A stretch of DNA of 9,238 nucleotides, taken from positions 1-9,238 of the forward strand of contig JBFJWU010000116.1 in assembly GCA_041623475.1 (NCBI GenBank), given 5' to 3'. A model generated the notes under the pieces. It was not told where the DNA came from. It ran no database searches and worked only from the letters and a program-made list of their open reading frames with translations. Shown here piece by piece: positions 1 to 6,862 of this stretch; the first letter of the stretch is position 1; each line of letters opens with the position of its first letter. The position numbers and the translations under genes are program-made. This stretch comes from JBFJWU01 sp041623475 [NCBI: bacterium]. Its GTDB lineage: Bacteria; J088.

Positions 1-2
1 CC

Positions 3-3000
3 CTGGCCGACACCGCAGCCGGATTGACTGGTGCGGTCCGGGTTCCGTTCGAGCCGACGAAAATATTTGACCTGGGCTGGCCCGGGTCGGGCAGTCACGC
101 ACCGCGGGCAGTCTGGGCGCAGGCGTTCGACCGAGCGGGCAACGCGGCGATACCGGTTTCAACCGCAGTGCTGGTTGACACGGCTGCCCCATCCGGTGGG
201 ATCAGCTATGCAGCATCCGTAACCTGGGATACGGTGGCAACGCTGCTGCTGACCTATGACAACGATGCCCACCTGATGAAGCTGTCTCCGGGGGCCGTTT
301 GCGCCGGTGGGACCTGGACATCTGTCGCAGGTCAGGTTGAGTGGCCCGTCAGCCTGCTGGGTTCATCCCAGACGACCAGCGTCCGCTATCAGGATTCTGT
401 CGGCAATCAGGGTGCATGCTATTCGACGACGATTACCGTTGATGCAACCGGACCGGTCGACGACCTGACGGCGGATTTCTGGATCGACCAAGGACTGCTG
501 ACAGCCGACCCTGACATTTCCCTGACCTTGTCGGCGACGGGTGCCGACCAGATGCGGATAGGTCAGGGGACAACCTGTTCCGGAACCTGGCAGGCATACG
601 CATCGACCGCACCATTTACACTGACCGGAAGTGATGGCACGCAAACGATCGCCGTACAGTTTCGTGATGTCGATGGCACGACGACCGGATGCCTGACCCG
701 GTCCATCGACCTGGATACGACGGCACCCGGATTCGCAGCATCGGTAACAGGTGTCGAGTCCATTCCAGGACGGACGGCGCAGCAACTGGTCTGGGTGTCA
801 TTATCCGGTGTCGATTCCGATGCGGCGGAAATGAAAGTTTCCAATGTGCCCGGTCTCGTTGGCGCGTCGTGGCAGTCCGTTGACACGTACTTTCAATGGT
901 CATTGGTCAATATCGACGGGATTCAGAACGTTTATCTGACTCTGCGCGACGCCGCCGGTAATGAAAGCCCGGTTACGTCCACGTCCATTGAACTGGACAC
1001 GACCCCGCCGTCTGATCCGGCGTTGCAAGTCATCGATATCGATGATCCCGCTGATGGGTTCGCCTTTTCATCGTCAGACGTCGAGCTGGCATGGAACACG
1101 CCAGTCGCCCCGGACCTGGCGGGCTTCGAGTTGGAGCGGTTTGTCCAGGGTGTGGACCCGGATTTCCTCAACATTGCCGCGTTTGGTCCGGCGGTTGCGC
1201 AGTACCGGGACCCGGTCTCGGCCACTGTCGGCCGGTCACACAACTATCGCATCCGCGCGTTTGACGACCTGGGCAACAAGTCCGCCTGGTCGATTGTCGC
1301 AACCGCCCTGCCAGTCGAACCGATGGATGTCGTGTCCTGGGCCACAGGTGTCGACAACGACCTGATGATCGGCTGGCGACCTGGTCCGGGTATCTTTTCA
1401 CTGTCCGGCCTGTACCAATTTACGGACTACGGCGGATCGACGTTTGATGATCCGCTGGTCAGTAATGCCGTCTCGTATTTGCGGACCAGTCCGGCAGCCC
1501 AGCGGTTGAATGAGCAAGTAGAAATCCGCGAGAACAACCAGGACAGTTCGCTGGTCTACGAAAGCAGCCACCGCATCCCGTTGGACGAACGCGAACTGAT
1601 CGAAATTGTCGGCGACCAGAGCATCGATCCTTCGGTCGCGGTCGACATGCACGGCAACGCACACTTGGCGTACTGGAGCATCGACACGGATTTCCTGCAC
1701 TATGCCACCAACAAATCAGGTACCTGGGTAATCGAACACGTCGACACCAGCCAACTGATCGATACCTATGTAAATCTGGACGTGGATGCCGAGGGCTTTG
1801 CCCATATCGGCTACGAACGCAACAATGACCTGTGGTACGCAACGAACAGGTCCGGAGACTGGGTCCTGATACCGGTCCACACCGACAACATCCCCGGCGA
1901 GTACAGCGACCTGGTGGTGGACAGCCAGGGAGCCGTACACATGAGCTACTACGTTCGCAGCCAGAATGACCTGTACTACGCCACCAACGCGGGCGGCAGT
2001 TGGAGCTACGAACTGATCGACAGCAGCGGCAATGCTGGATTCCGCGGTACCGCCATCGACGTTGACAGCCAGGACAATCCTCATATTGCCTATCGCAACG
2101 GATTCGGGCGACTGGGATATGCGTCCAATACCACTGGCACCTGGGACGTTGCCGCCCCGTTTACCGATACGGTTTATGCCCAATGGCTGGGCCTGGCACT
2201 GGACGGCAATGACAAGGCGCATGTGGCCGCTGAGTCCCTGGGCGATTTGATCTATTACAACAATGTGACCGGCACCTGGAATGTAACCCAGCTGTTTGCG
2301 GGCGTTGACATCGACTGGGCCGACATCGATGTGGATGCGCGCGGGGCCGCCTACATAATTTTTGGCGACAACGATTTTTACGAGGCGTTTTTTGCCACCA
2401 ACGTCACCGGGGACTGGACCTATTTTCCGGTGGAAAACGACCCCGCCAATTTCTGGAACGGGTATTTTCCGTCCATCGACGTGGAGCCCAATGGCAAAGC
2501 GCACCTGACCTGGTACGACAACCTGAACCTGGACGTCAGCTATGCCAGTTACGTCACGGGCAGCCGGATCCCGACGCTGGTGGACAACAGCGGAAATACA
2601 GGGACGGAATCCGATGTTGCGGTTGCGCCGGACGGTTCGGTGCACATCAGCTACAAGGGTAATGGGCAGACGCGGTATGCAACCAATCGCTCTGGCCACT
2701 GGCAGTACGAAACGATTGCCGGTGCGTCTGGCAGCCCGTACGATACGACGATTGATATTGACGCAGACGGAAACCCCCACGTGGCATACAACAATTCCGG
2801 GGTTTTCTACGCCTACAAGTCAACTGACACATGGCAGATTGAGTCCCTGGGATCAGGCAACGCGCCATCGATTGCGCTTGATTCCGTTGATGCCGCGCAC
2901 GTGGCATGGGTTAACGGTAACAACCTGTGGTACGCCAGCAATACCACTGGCTTGTGGAGCTCGGCAGTGATCTTCAGCCATGCCAGTATCTACGCCCAGG

Positions 3001-3557
3001 GACTGGCGTTGGCGTTGGATGCCAGCAATAACGTTCACGTGTCGGTCTTCACATCTAACGCAGGCGGAAAGTTGTACTACGCCACCAATGCGACAGGTAG
3101 CTGGAGTACCGAAATCGTCGACGACACGGGTCGGCCGATGCAATTTTCCGGCATCGGCGTCGATCCCGATGGGTATGTCCATATCAGCTACTACGAAGAC
3201 GACAATACTGACCTGAGCTACGCCACAAACAAGTCGGGGAGCTGGGTTTCGACCGTACTGGATGCAGACTTTGTCGGAATCTTCAACAACCTGGTTGTCG
3301 ACCCGTACGGGGGTGTCCATATCGTCTACCAGGACTGGAACGACTGGGATATTCGTTACCTGACCAACGCCCTGGGTGGCTGGCAGATGTTTGAGATCAT
3401 CGCCAACAAAACCGGCGGCGACGGCGAACCAGGCATTGCCATCGCACCCAACGGCCATGTCCACGTCAGCGTCCGTGATGTGTCGCGCCTCTACCACTAC
3501 TCCGGATTTGCCGGCGTCAGCCGCCGCACGTCTTCGTCGCGGGTCACACCGTTCTGA
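3..3557 (+). CDS. Large secreted/surface protein, Ig-like and FnIII modules plus 14 propeller repeats (5' partial)
   Basis: The reading frame is open from base 3 with no stop, so the gene starts upstream and its signal peptide is not visible; 1184 residues are present. Visible residues 1-336 hold four Ig-like modules ending in DTAAP, DATGP, DTTAP and DTTPP, each with a 'D.aGN'-like strand before the end (AFDRAGN, YQDSVGN, LRDAAGN). Residues 337-438 resemble a fibronectin type III domain (ELAWNTP, YRIRAFDDLGN). After a linker, residues 541-1170 contain 14 repeats of about 45 residues with core 'D..G..H..Y......L.YATN..G.W', typical of beta-propeller blades. No LPXTG, PEP-CTERM or other sorting tail is seen at the C-terminus, which ends SSSRVTPF. 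The likely role is an extracellular or cell-surface binding protein, inferred from architecture only. The ligand is unknown and no catalytic motif was recognised. Confidence 0.85.
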   Translation: MADTAAGLTGAVRVPFEPTKIFDLGWPGSGSHAPRAVWAQAFDRAGNAAIPVSTAVLVDTAAPSGGISYAASVTWDTVATLLLTYDNDAHLMKLSPGAVCAGGTWTSVAGQVEWPVSLLGSSQTTSVRYQDSVGNQGACYSTTITVDATGPVDDLTADFWIDQGLLTADPDISLTLSATGADQMRIGQGTTCSGTWQAYASTAPFTLTGSDGTQTIAVQFRDVDGTTTGCLTRSIDLDTTAPGFAASVTGVESIPGRTAQQLVWVSLSGVDSDAAEMKVSNVPGLVGASWQSVDTYFQWSLVNIDGIQNVYLTLRDAAGNESPVTSTSIELDTTPPSDPALQVIDIDDPADGFAFSSSDVELAWNTPVAPDLAGFELERFVQGVDPDFLNIAAFGPAVAQYRDPVSATVGRSHNYRIRAFDDLGNKSAWSIVATALPVEPMDVVSWATGVDNDLMIGWRPGPGIFSLSGLYQFTDYGGSTFDDPLVSNAVSYLRTSPAAQRLNEQVEIRENNQDSSLVYESSHRIPLDERELIEIVGDQSIDPSVAVDMHGNAHLAYWSIDTDFLHYATNKSGTWVIEHVDTSQLIDTYVNLDVDAEGFAHIGYERNNDLWYATNRSGDWVLIPVHTDNIPGEYSDLVVDSQGAVHMSYYVRSQNDLYYATNAGGSWSYELIDSSGNAGFRGTAIDVDSQDNPHIAYRNGFGRLGYASNTTGTWDVAAPFTDTVYAQWLGLALDGNDKAHVAAESLGDLIYYNNVTGTWNVTQLFAGVDIDWADIDVDARGAAYIIFGDNDFYEAFFATNVTGDWTYFPVENDPANFWNGYFPSIDVEPNGKAHLTWYDNLNLDVSYASYVTGSRIPTLVDNSGNTGTESDVAVAPDGSVHISYKGNGQTRYATNRSGHWQYETIAGASGSPYDTTIDIDADGNPHVAYNNSGVFYAYKSTDTWQIESLGSGNAPSIALDSVDAAHVAWVNGNNLWYASNTTGLWSSAVIFSHASIYAQGLALALDASNNVHVSVFTSNAGGKLYYATNATGSWSTEIVDDTGRPMQFSGIGVDPDGYVHISYYEDDNTDLSYATNKSGSWVSTVLDADFVGIFNNLVVDPYGGVHIVYQDWNDWDIRYLTNALGGWQMFEIIANKTGGDGEPGIAIAPNGHVHVSVRDVSRLYHYSGFAGVSRRTSSSRVTPF
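1623..3525 (+). repeat. 14 tandem propeller-blade repeats within the surface protein
   Basis: Fourteen diverged protein repeats of about 45 residues (about 135 bp) follow one another. Each has a hydrophobic strand with D..G (for example VDMHG, VDAEG, VDPDG), then H-hydrophobic-x-Y, then L.YATN followed by [ST]G.W. Blades 7 (ends YVTGSR, near 2550-2570) and 14 (ends SGFAG, near 3505) lack the closing Trp that nearly all others keep. This splits the array into 7+7, as expected for two seven-bladed propellers. The DNA is too diverged for a simple recent tandem duplication. Blade counting was by eye. Confidence 0.75.
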
Positions 3558-3580
3558 TGGAAAAAGTAAACCACAAATGA
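3557..3580 (+). other. Possible 7-codon coupling ORF (MEKVNHK)
   Basis: An ATG at 3557 overlaps the TGA of the large surface gene (TGATG). It opens a 7-codon frame whose own TGA overlaps the ATG of the SDR gene (ATGA at 3577-3580). The SDR gene has only a weak, distant purine-rich stretch (GGAAAAAG, 3559-3566) as ribosome binding site. The mini-ORF could therefore hand ribosomes from one gene to the next. The arrangement is seen directly; translation of it is speculation. Confidence 0.25.
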
Positions 3581-4362
3581 CCGCGTTGCCTGAATCTGTC
3601 TGCTGGATTACCGGTGCGTCGTCGGGTATTGGCGAAGCGCTGGCGATTGCCGCGTCGGAACGCGGCGCCCGGGTGATCCTGTCTGCGCGCAACGAAGCCG
3701 AATTAGAACGCGTTGCTGGCGCGTGTGCCAGCGAAACCTTGGTGCTGCCACTGGATGTCAGCCAGACCGACACATTTCCGGCTGCAGTCCAGGCAGCAGA
3801 GGAAAAATTCGGACGTGTCGACATCCTGATCAACAACGCCGGCATCAGCCAACGGTCGCTGGCAAAGGACACGGACCTCGATGTTTATCGACAGCTGATG
3901 GAGGTCAATTTCTTTGGCACCGTCGGTTTGACCCGGCTTGTCCTGCCCGGAATGATCGAACGGGGCCAGGGACATATTGCAGCGGTCAGCAGCATTGCCG
4001 GCAAGATCGGCCCCCCCCTGCGCAGCGGCTACGCGGCAAGCAAATTCGCCATCCAGGGGTATATGGAATCACTGATGGCTGAAACCTGGAACCTGGGGAT
4101 CAGAACCACCATCGCCAGCCCGGGTTTTGTCCAGACCAATGTGTCCAAAAACGCGTTGTCGTCAGACGGCTCGCCCCACGGCAAGCTGGATCCTGGCATC
4201 GCCAGCGGCCTGCCGCCGGAAAAATGCGCGGCAGTCATCCTGGACGCGATCGCGGCCGACAAACCCGAAGTCTGGATCGGCCGCCAGAAATGGGCCGTCC
4301 CCTTCCGCCACTTCCTGCCCGCCTTATACCGCCGCGTCATCCGCAACGTCAAAACGACATAA
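3577..4362 (+). CDS. SDR family NAD(P)-dependent oxidoreductase (DHRS7-like)
   Basis: A 261-residue classical short-chain dehydrogenase/reductase, normal length for the family. The Rossmann cofactor motif TGASSGIG is at residues 12-19 and Arg38 after the second strand (LSARN) suggests NADP(H) preference. Asp60 (PLDVS) should contact adenine and NNAG is at 86-89. The catalytic tetrad is Asn111, Ser139, Tyr152 and Lys156 (YAASK). SPG at 181-183 is the usual turn after strand six. The C-terminus carries a short hydrophobic, then basic tail (VPFRHFLPALYRRVIR) that could associate with membrane. The start at 3577 was chosen because the protein then begins just before the first Rossmann strand; the frame is open further upstream but that part lies inside the preceding gene. 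Overall it resembles the DHRS7/DHRS7B group acting on lipid-like or carbonyl substrates; the real substrate is unknown. It ends with ordinary TAA and no clear terminator. Confidence 0.93.
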   Translation: MTALPESVCWITGASSGIGEALAIAASERGARVILSARNEAELERVAGACASETLVLPLDVSQTDTFPAAVQAAEEKFGRVDILINNAGISQRSLAKDTDLDVYRQLMEVNFFGTVGLTRLVLPGMIERGQGHIAAVSSIAGKIGPPLRSGYAASKFAIQGYMESLMAETWNLGIRTTIASPGFVQTNVSKNALSSDGSPHGKLDPGIASGLPPEKCAAVILDAIAADKPEVWIGRQKWAVPFRHFLPALYRRVIRNVKTT

Positions 4363-4384
4363 ATCCCTCAAAACGAACTTTCGC

Positions 4385-4507
4385 CACGAATCTTCACGAA
4401 TAGACACGAATTGCTCGGAGAAAGATCTGAATTGCCACAGAGCCACAGAGAAAGACGAGACAGAAAAGAAGAAAATTTACCACGGGGGACACGGGGAGCA
4501 CGGGGAA
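4385..4507 (+). repeat. Clusters of short CAC-type tandem repeats (copy A)
   Basis: Three mini-clusters are visible. CACGAAT recurs three times at exact 10-bp spacing from 4385. CCACAGAG occurs twice back to back at 4435-4450. CACGGGG occurs three times at exact 9-bp spacing at 4481-4507. Such CACGAAT / CACAGAG / CACGGRG repeats are dispersed in intergenic DNA of several environmental bacterial phyla and in some frames read as His-Gly-Glu-His-like strings. They are not CRISPR: the units are only 8-10 bp with no unique spacers. A related cluster is at 7499-7593. Confidence 0.75.
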
Positions 4508-4538
4508 TGAAATAGAAAGTTGACGGACTCCCACCTCG

Positions 4539-4671
4539 ACAAATTCACCCCCTTTGGATCCTGCCGAGACGAGGGCTTGATAATTGGAAAAGACAAGCCC
4601 GCCTGTTTGACCGACCGCAGGGAGGGAGTTCGGGATTGGCCCAATTTTCAAGTTTGAAGGCGAGGGAATCC
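4539..4671 (+). repeat. Dispersed imperfect repeat, copy A
   Basis: This stretch aligns by eye with 7679-7823 in the same orientation. The best block is 4539-4560 against 7679-7700, 19 of 22 bases identical without gaps. Further matching blocks are a diverged stretch containing GGAAAA, GAGGGAGTTCG at 4622-4632 (10 of 11), GATTGGC at 4634-4640, and TTTGAAGG then AATCC up to 4671, the last blocks separated by insertions or deletions. In both places it lies downstream of a CAC-type repeat cluster. It may be a non-autonomous element, a structured RNA or a gene remnant. Confidence 0.55.
4573..4600. repeat. Perfect 7-bp inverted repeat
   Basis: GGGCTTG (4573-4579) and CAAGCCC (4594-4600) are perfect complements around a 14-base A-rich loop. 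It lies within copy A of the dispersed repeat. There is no T-run after it, so a rho-independent terminator is unlikely. Confidence 0.5.
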
Positions 4672-4690
4672 GATCGCGCAATCGATCGGA
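4669..4690. repeat. Perfect 8-bp inverted repeat
   Basis: TCCGATCG (4669-4676) and CGATCGGA (4683-4690) pair perfectly around the 6-base loop CGCAAT. It sits at the downstream edge of copy A of the dispersed repeat. Function is unknown; no U-tract follows. Confidence 0.55.
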
Positions 4691-4717
4691 CAGGAACAAG
4701 TGGGGCGCCGTTGTTTG

Positions 4718-4747
4718 CCTACTTTATTGGGCGAGCAATAAAGTAGG
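4718..4747. repeat. Perfect 12-bp stem-loop
   Basis: CCTACTTTATTG (4718-4729) and CAATAAAGTAGG (4736-4747) form a perfect 12-bp stem with a 6-base GGCGAG loop. This is the strongest hairpin in the window. It is followed by GGCCCG rather than a T-run, so it is not a canonical terminator. It could be a repetitive extragenic palindrome, a processing site, or the end of a small mobile element. No second copy is seen in this window. Confidence 0.65.
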
Positions 4748-4849
4748 GCCCGTCCGGCGAGGACAGCCCGGAATAGATCCACTGACCACGAGAACATGCA
4801 AAAGGCGACCCGCCGGAGGCATCCGGATCCGCAACAAACCGGACTCGAT

Positions 4850-4890
4850 TTATTACATCCAGTGAACTTATATGCCAAATTGTGTAATAA
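4850..4890. promoter_or_regulatory. Possible operator: TTATTACA ... TGTAATAA dyad
   Basis: TTATTACA (4850-4857) and TGTAATAA (4883-4890) are perfect inverted repeats with centres 33 bp apart, about three helical turns. They flank the first possible start codon of the PaaX-family gene in an AT-rich pocket within otherwise GC-rich DNA. PaaX-family repressors bind dyads near the promoters they control, often including their own, so autoregulation is plausible. No good -35/-10 pair could be assigned. If this is the operator, the downstream ATG at 4899 becomes a more attractive start. Confidence 0.35.
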
Positions 4891-5756
4891 TATGTTTCAT
4901 GTTCCAAACGACATCCCAACCTCTGACCGCACGCCAGCTGATCCTGCAGCTGCTGACGGTCATGCCCGATTCCCGGGCCTCTGTTCGCGGCCTTGTACGG
5001 GCCGGCGAGGTCACCGGGATCGATTCCAATGCCATCCGGGTCGCCCTGGCCCGGCTGAAAAAGGACCGCCTGATCCGCAATGCGGCCCGCGGCGTTTATG
5101 ACCTGACGGAACAATCGCGGCCGATCCAGCGCCAGGTCACCGGCTGGAAAACCCGACACGACGACATTGTCGAATGGAACGGCCGCTGGCTGGCAGTCCA
5201 CGTCGCCGGCCTGGGCAAGACGGATCAGTCGCAACTACGCCAACGCCTGCGCGCATTGGCATTCTGGGGTTTCCGTGAATGCGCCCCCGACCTTTTCGCA
5301 CGTCCCGCTAACCTGCGCTATGAACTGAATGAACTGAATGCCCAGTTGAACGAGCTTGGCCTGGATGACGATGCAACAATTTTCGAGATTTCCCAATGGC
5401 CCGGATTCGACAGCGCCCACGCCCGGAACATCTGGGACTGCACCGGCCTGGAGCGCCGCTACCGGGACGGGCCGCAGCAATTGCGCGATCTTTTGCCGGT
5501 CCTGCGCACAATGCCCTTTGCCCAGGCCGCAGACCGGGCCCTGCGGGCCGGAGCCGGAGCGATCCGCGACCTGGTATTCGACCCATTGCTGCCGGAGCCC
5601 CTGGTCCGGGCCGAGGCCCGGCGGGAATACCTGCAGGAAATGATTCGATTTGACGATATCGGCCGCCAGATGTGGCGTGTCGTACTGGAACATGAAGGCG
5701 AGTGGCCGGAAACCAAAATGGTTCTGGACCCGATTCTGGAAAGGAGCGCCGCCTGA
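4872..5756 (+). CDS. PaaX-family transcriptional regulator
   Basis: A 294-residue protein with PaaX-like layout and the usual length (about 280-310). Residues 19-80 form an N-terminal winged helix, with LTARQLILQLL as first helix, a recognition helix around 51-66 (DSNAIRVALARLKK) and a wing strand RGVYDLT. Residues 100-190 give the central domain (EWNGRWLAVHV, LRALAFWGFRECAPDLFARP), and 225-270 a C-terminal helical part with the DPLLPEPLV motif typical of the family. Characterised PaaX proteins repress phenylacetate catabolism and are released by phenylacetyl-CoA; no paa genes are present here. The last base overlaps the ATG of the desaturase gene, so the two are probably co-translated and the regulator likely controls that gene. 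Two in-frame starts, 4872 and 4899, are possible and neither has a clear ribosome binding site; the 4899 start gives a more typical N-terminus. Confidence 0.88.
   Translation: MPNCVIICFMFQTTSQPLTARQLILQLLTVMPDSRASVRGLVRAGEVTGIDSNAIRVALARLKKDRLIRNAARGVYDLTEQSRPIQRQVTGWKTRHDDIVEWNGRWLAVHVAGLGKTDQSQLRQRLRALAFWGFRECAPDLFARPANLRYELNELNAQLNELGLDDDATIFEISQWPGFDSAHARNIWDCTGLERRYRDGPQQLRDLLPVLRTMPFAQAADRALRAGAGAIRDLVFDPLLPEPLVRAEARREYLQEMIRFDDIGRQMWRVVLEHEGEWPETKMVLDPILERSAA
5741..5746 (+). promoter_or_regulatory. Ribosome binding site AAGGAG for the desaturase gene
   Basis: AAGGAG lies 9 bases upstream of the ATG at 5756, inside the end of the PaaX-family gene. It fixes the desaturase start at 5756 rather than at the in-frame ATG at 5702, which lies within the regulator's coding sequence. 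Confidence 0.75.
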
Positions 5757-6751
5757 TGAGCAACGAATTGCCAACAAAAGTCAGTGAAGTCCTGACCCGC
5801 GACGAAATTCGCGAACTGGTCACACCCACCGATCACGAGGGCACACTGTCCGTTGCCCTGACCTGGACCATTATCATGGGAACGCTGTGGATCGTCGGGA
5901 CCTGGACCAATACCTGGACCATCGGGATGGCCCTGGTCGTCCTGGGTGGCCGGCACCTGGCACTGGCAATCCTGATGCACGAGGCATCCCACCGGTCCCT
6001 GTTCAAATCCCGGACGCTGAACGATGTGATTGGCAAGTGGCTGTGTGCCGCGCCGTCGTGGCAGCAGCTGCACAAATACCGAGAACACCACCTGGCCCAC
6101 CACGCCCATACCGGTACCGACAACGACCCGGACCTGTGCCTGGTGGAACCGTTTCCCACATCCTGGGCGTCCCTGTTTCGCAAATTCGCCCGCGACCTGA
6201 CCGGCCTGACCGCCATCAAGCGCATCATCGGCCTGCTGCTGATGGACATGGGCTTTGTCACCTACACCGCATCCGGCAATGCCCGGCGCATCGACCAGAC
6301 CGGCCGCAGCAAACGGGACATCCTGCGAATGGGGTTGCAAAACACAGGGCCAGTGGTGTTGACCAACCTGGCCCTGTATGGCCTGCTGTCGACAATGGGC
6401 ATCGGCTGGACCTGGTGGATCTGGTTTGCTGCCTATATGACCACCTTCAGCCTGATCTTGCGCATCCGCGCCATTGCCGAGCACGCCTGCACCGACGAAA
6501 CTGACAACCAGTTTTTGAACACCCGCTCGACACGCGCCAACTGGCTGGCCCGCCTGACCGTTGCCCCCCACCACGTCAACTACCATCTGGAACACCACTT
6601 GTTAATGACGGTCCCCCACTATCGCCTGCCCCGGATGCAACAACTGCTGCGGGAAAAAGGCGTCTACGAACACGCCCACTGGGCCGACGGCTACTGGCAG
6701 GTCCTGAAACAGGTGATCCGGGATCAGGACCAGACACCGCAACCCGCCTAG
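5756..6751 (+). CDS. Membrane fatty acid desaturase family protein
   Basis: A 331-residue integral membrane protein of the FA_desaturase family, which uses a di-iron centre to insert double bonds into acyl chains (or hydroxylate related substrates) at the inner membrane. The three histidine boxes are present: HEASH at 75-79, HHLAHHAH at 111-118 and HLEHH at 277-281. An extra histidine at 243 (RAIAEHA) is also commonly conserved. Hydrophobic segments are near 33-50, 55-73, 156-172, 198-214 and 217-237, matching two hairpins with the boxes on the cytoplasmic side. The third box context, APHHVNYHLEHHL, places it with bacterial desaturases of the rhizobitoxine-desaturase-like kind, but substrate and position of desaturation cannot be read from the sequence. 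It starts inside the stop codon of the PaaX-family gene (TGATG), indicating an operon. Electron donors are not encoded nearby. Confidence 0.92.
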   Translation: MSNELPTKVSEVLTRDEIRELVTPTDHEGTLSVALTWTIIMGTLWIVGTWTNTWTIGMALVVLGGRHLALAILMHEASHRSLFKSRTLNDVIGKWLCAAPSWQQLHKYREHHLAHHAHTGTDNDPDLCLVEPFPTSWASLFRKFARDLTGLTAIKRIIGLLLMDMGFVTYTASGNARRIDQTGRSKRDILRMGLQNTGPVVLTNLALYGLLSTMGIGWTWWIWFAAYMTTFSLILRIRAIAEHACTDETDNQFLNTRSTRANWLARLTVAPHHVNYHLEHHLLMTVPHYRLPRMQQLLREKGVYEHAHWADGYWQVLKQVIRDQDQTPQPA

Positions 6752-6767
6752 CGTACTGGGCGAAAAC

Positions 6768-6823
6768 CGGCACCAGAAACGGTCGGCACCGGCGGCCAGG
6801 TTGAATGCCGGACGCTGGTGCCG
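6768..6823 (+). other. Long-loop inverted repeat downstream of the desaturase
   Basis: CGGCACCAG (6768-6776) pairs perfectly with CTGGTGCCG (6815-6823), and within the loop CCGGC (6789-6793) pairs with GCCGG (6807-6811). The structure lies between the desaturase stop and the beta-barrel gene. No T-run follows, so it could be a factor-dependent terminator, an mRNA-stabilising structure or a regulator site for the next gene. Confidence 0.3.
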
Positions 6824-6849
6824 TTACCCTGAACCATCGATCGAACCGC

Positions 6850-6856
6850 GGGGGAA
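6850..6856 (+). promoter_or_regulatory. Ribosome binding site GGGGGAA
   Basis: A purine-rich GGGGGAA lies 6 bases before the ATG at 6863 and supports that start for the beta-barrel gene. It is a G-rich variant rather than the consensus AGGAGG. Confidence 0.4.
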
Positions 6857-6862
6857 CCGGAT

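Larger units (their letters stand above)
4363..4871 (+). other. Non-coding intergenic region with repeats and palindromes
   Basis: No credible gene was found on either strand across these 509 bases. Minus-strand frames here show no known family and run through simple repeats. The region contains, in order, three clusters of short CAC-type tandem repeats (4385-4507), one copy of a dispersed sequence also found near 7679-7823, several perfect inverted repeats (4573-4747) and an AT-rich stretch just before the PaaX-family gene with a possible operator. Confidence 0.7.

Noticed and set aside
1716-2780. Long minus-strand open frame (354 codons) opposite the propeller repeats
   Set aside because: It is a shadow of the repeat-rich plus-strand gene; its Val/Gly/Ile-rich product repeats with the same period and has no recognisable domain.
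1690-3390. Recurring N-x-[ST]-G sequons (NKSG, NRSG, NTTG, NVTG, NATG) suggesting N-glycosylation
   Set aside because: They fall at the same turn in each blade and are best explained as a structural turn motif; no oligosaccharyltransferase evidence is present.
4385-4507. Possible CRISPR-like array
   Set aside because: Units are 8-10 bp, contiguous and degenerate, with no 20-40 bp spacers and no cas genes.
4394-4699. Minus-strand 101-codon frame with a hydrophobic stretch
   Set aside because: The hydrophobic part is just the reverse reading of CACGGGG/CACAGAG repeats and there is no supporting ribosome binding site; noted only as a possible remnant in the dispersed repeat.
4718-4747. 12-bp stem-loop as rho-independent terminator for the SDR gene
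   Set aside because: It lies over 350 bases past the stop, its stem is AT-rich and no T-run follows.
5321-5338. Tandem 9-bp repeat GAACTGAAT x2 inside the regulator gene
   Set aside because: It encodes ELNELN in frame and looks like a small coding-sequence repeat without wider meaning.
5459-6598. Long minus-strand open frame (379 codons) opposite the regulator/desaturase pair
   Set aside because: The plus strand carries histidine boxes and PaaX motifs in overlapping coupled genes; the opposite frame is a GC-rich shadow with no family signature.
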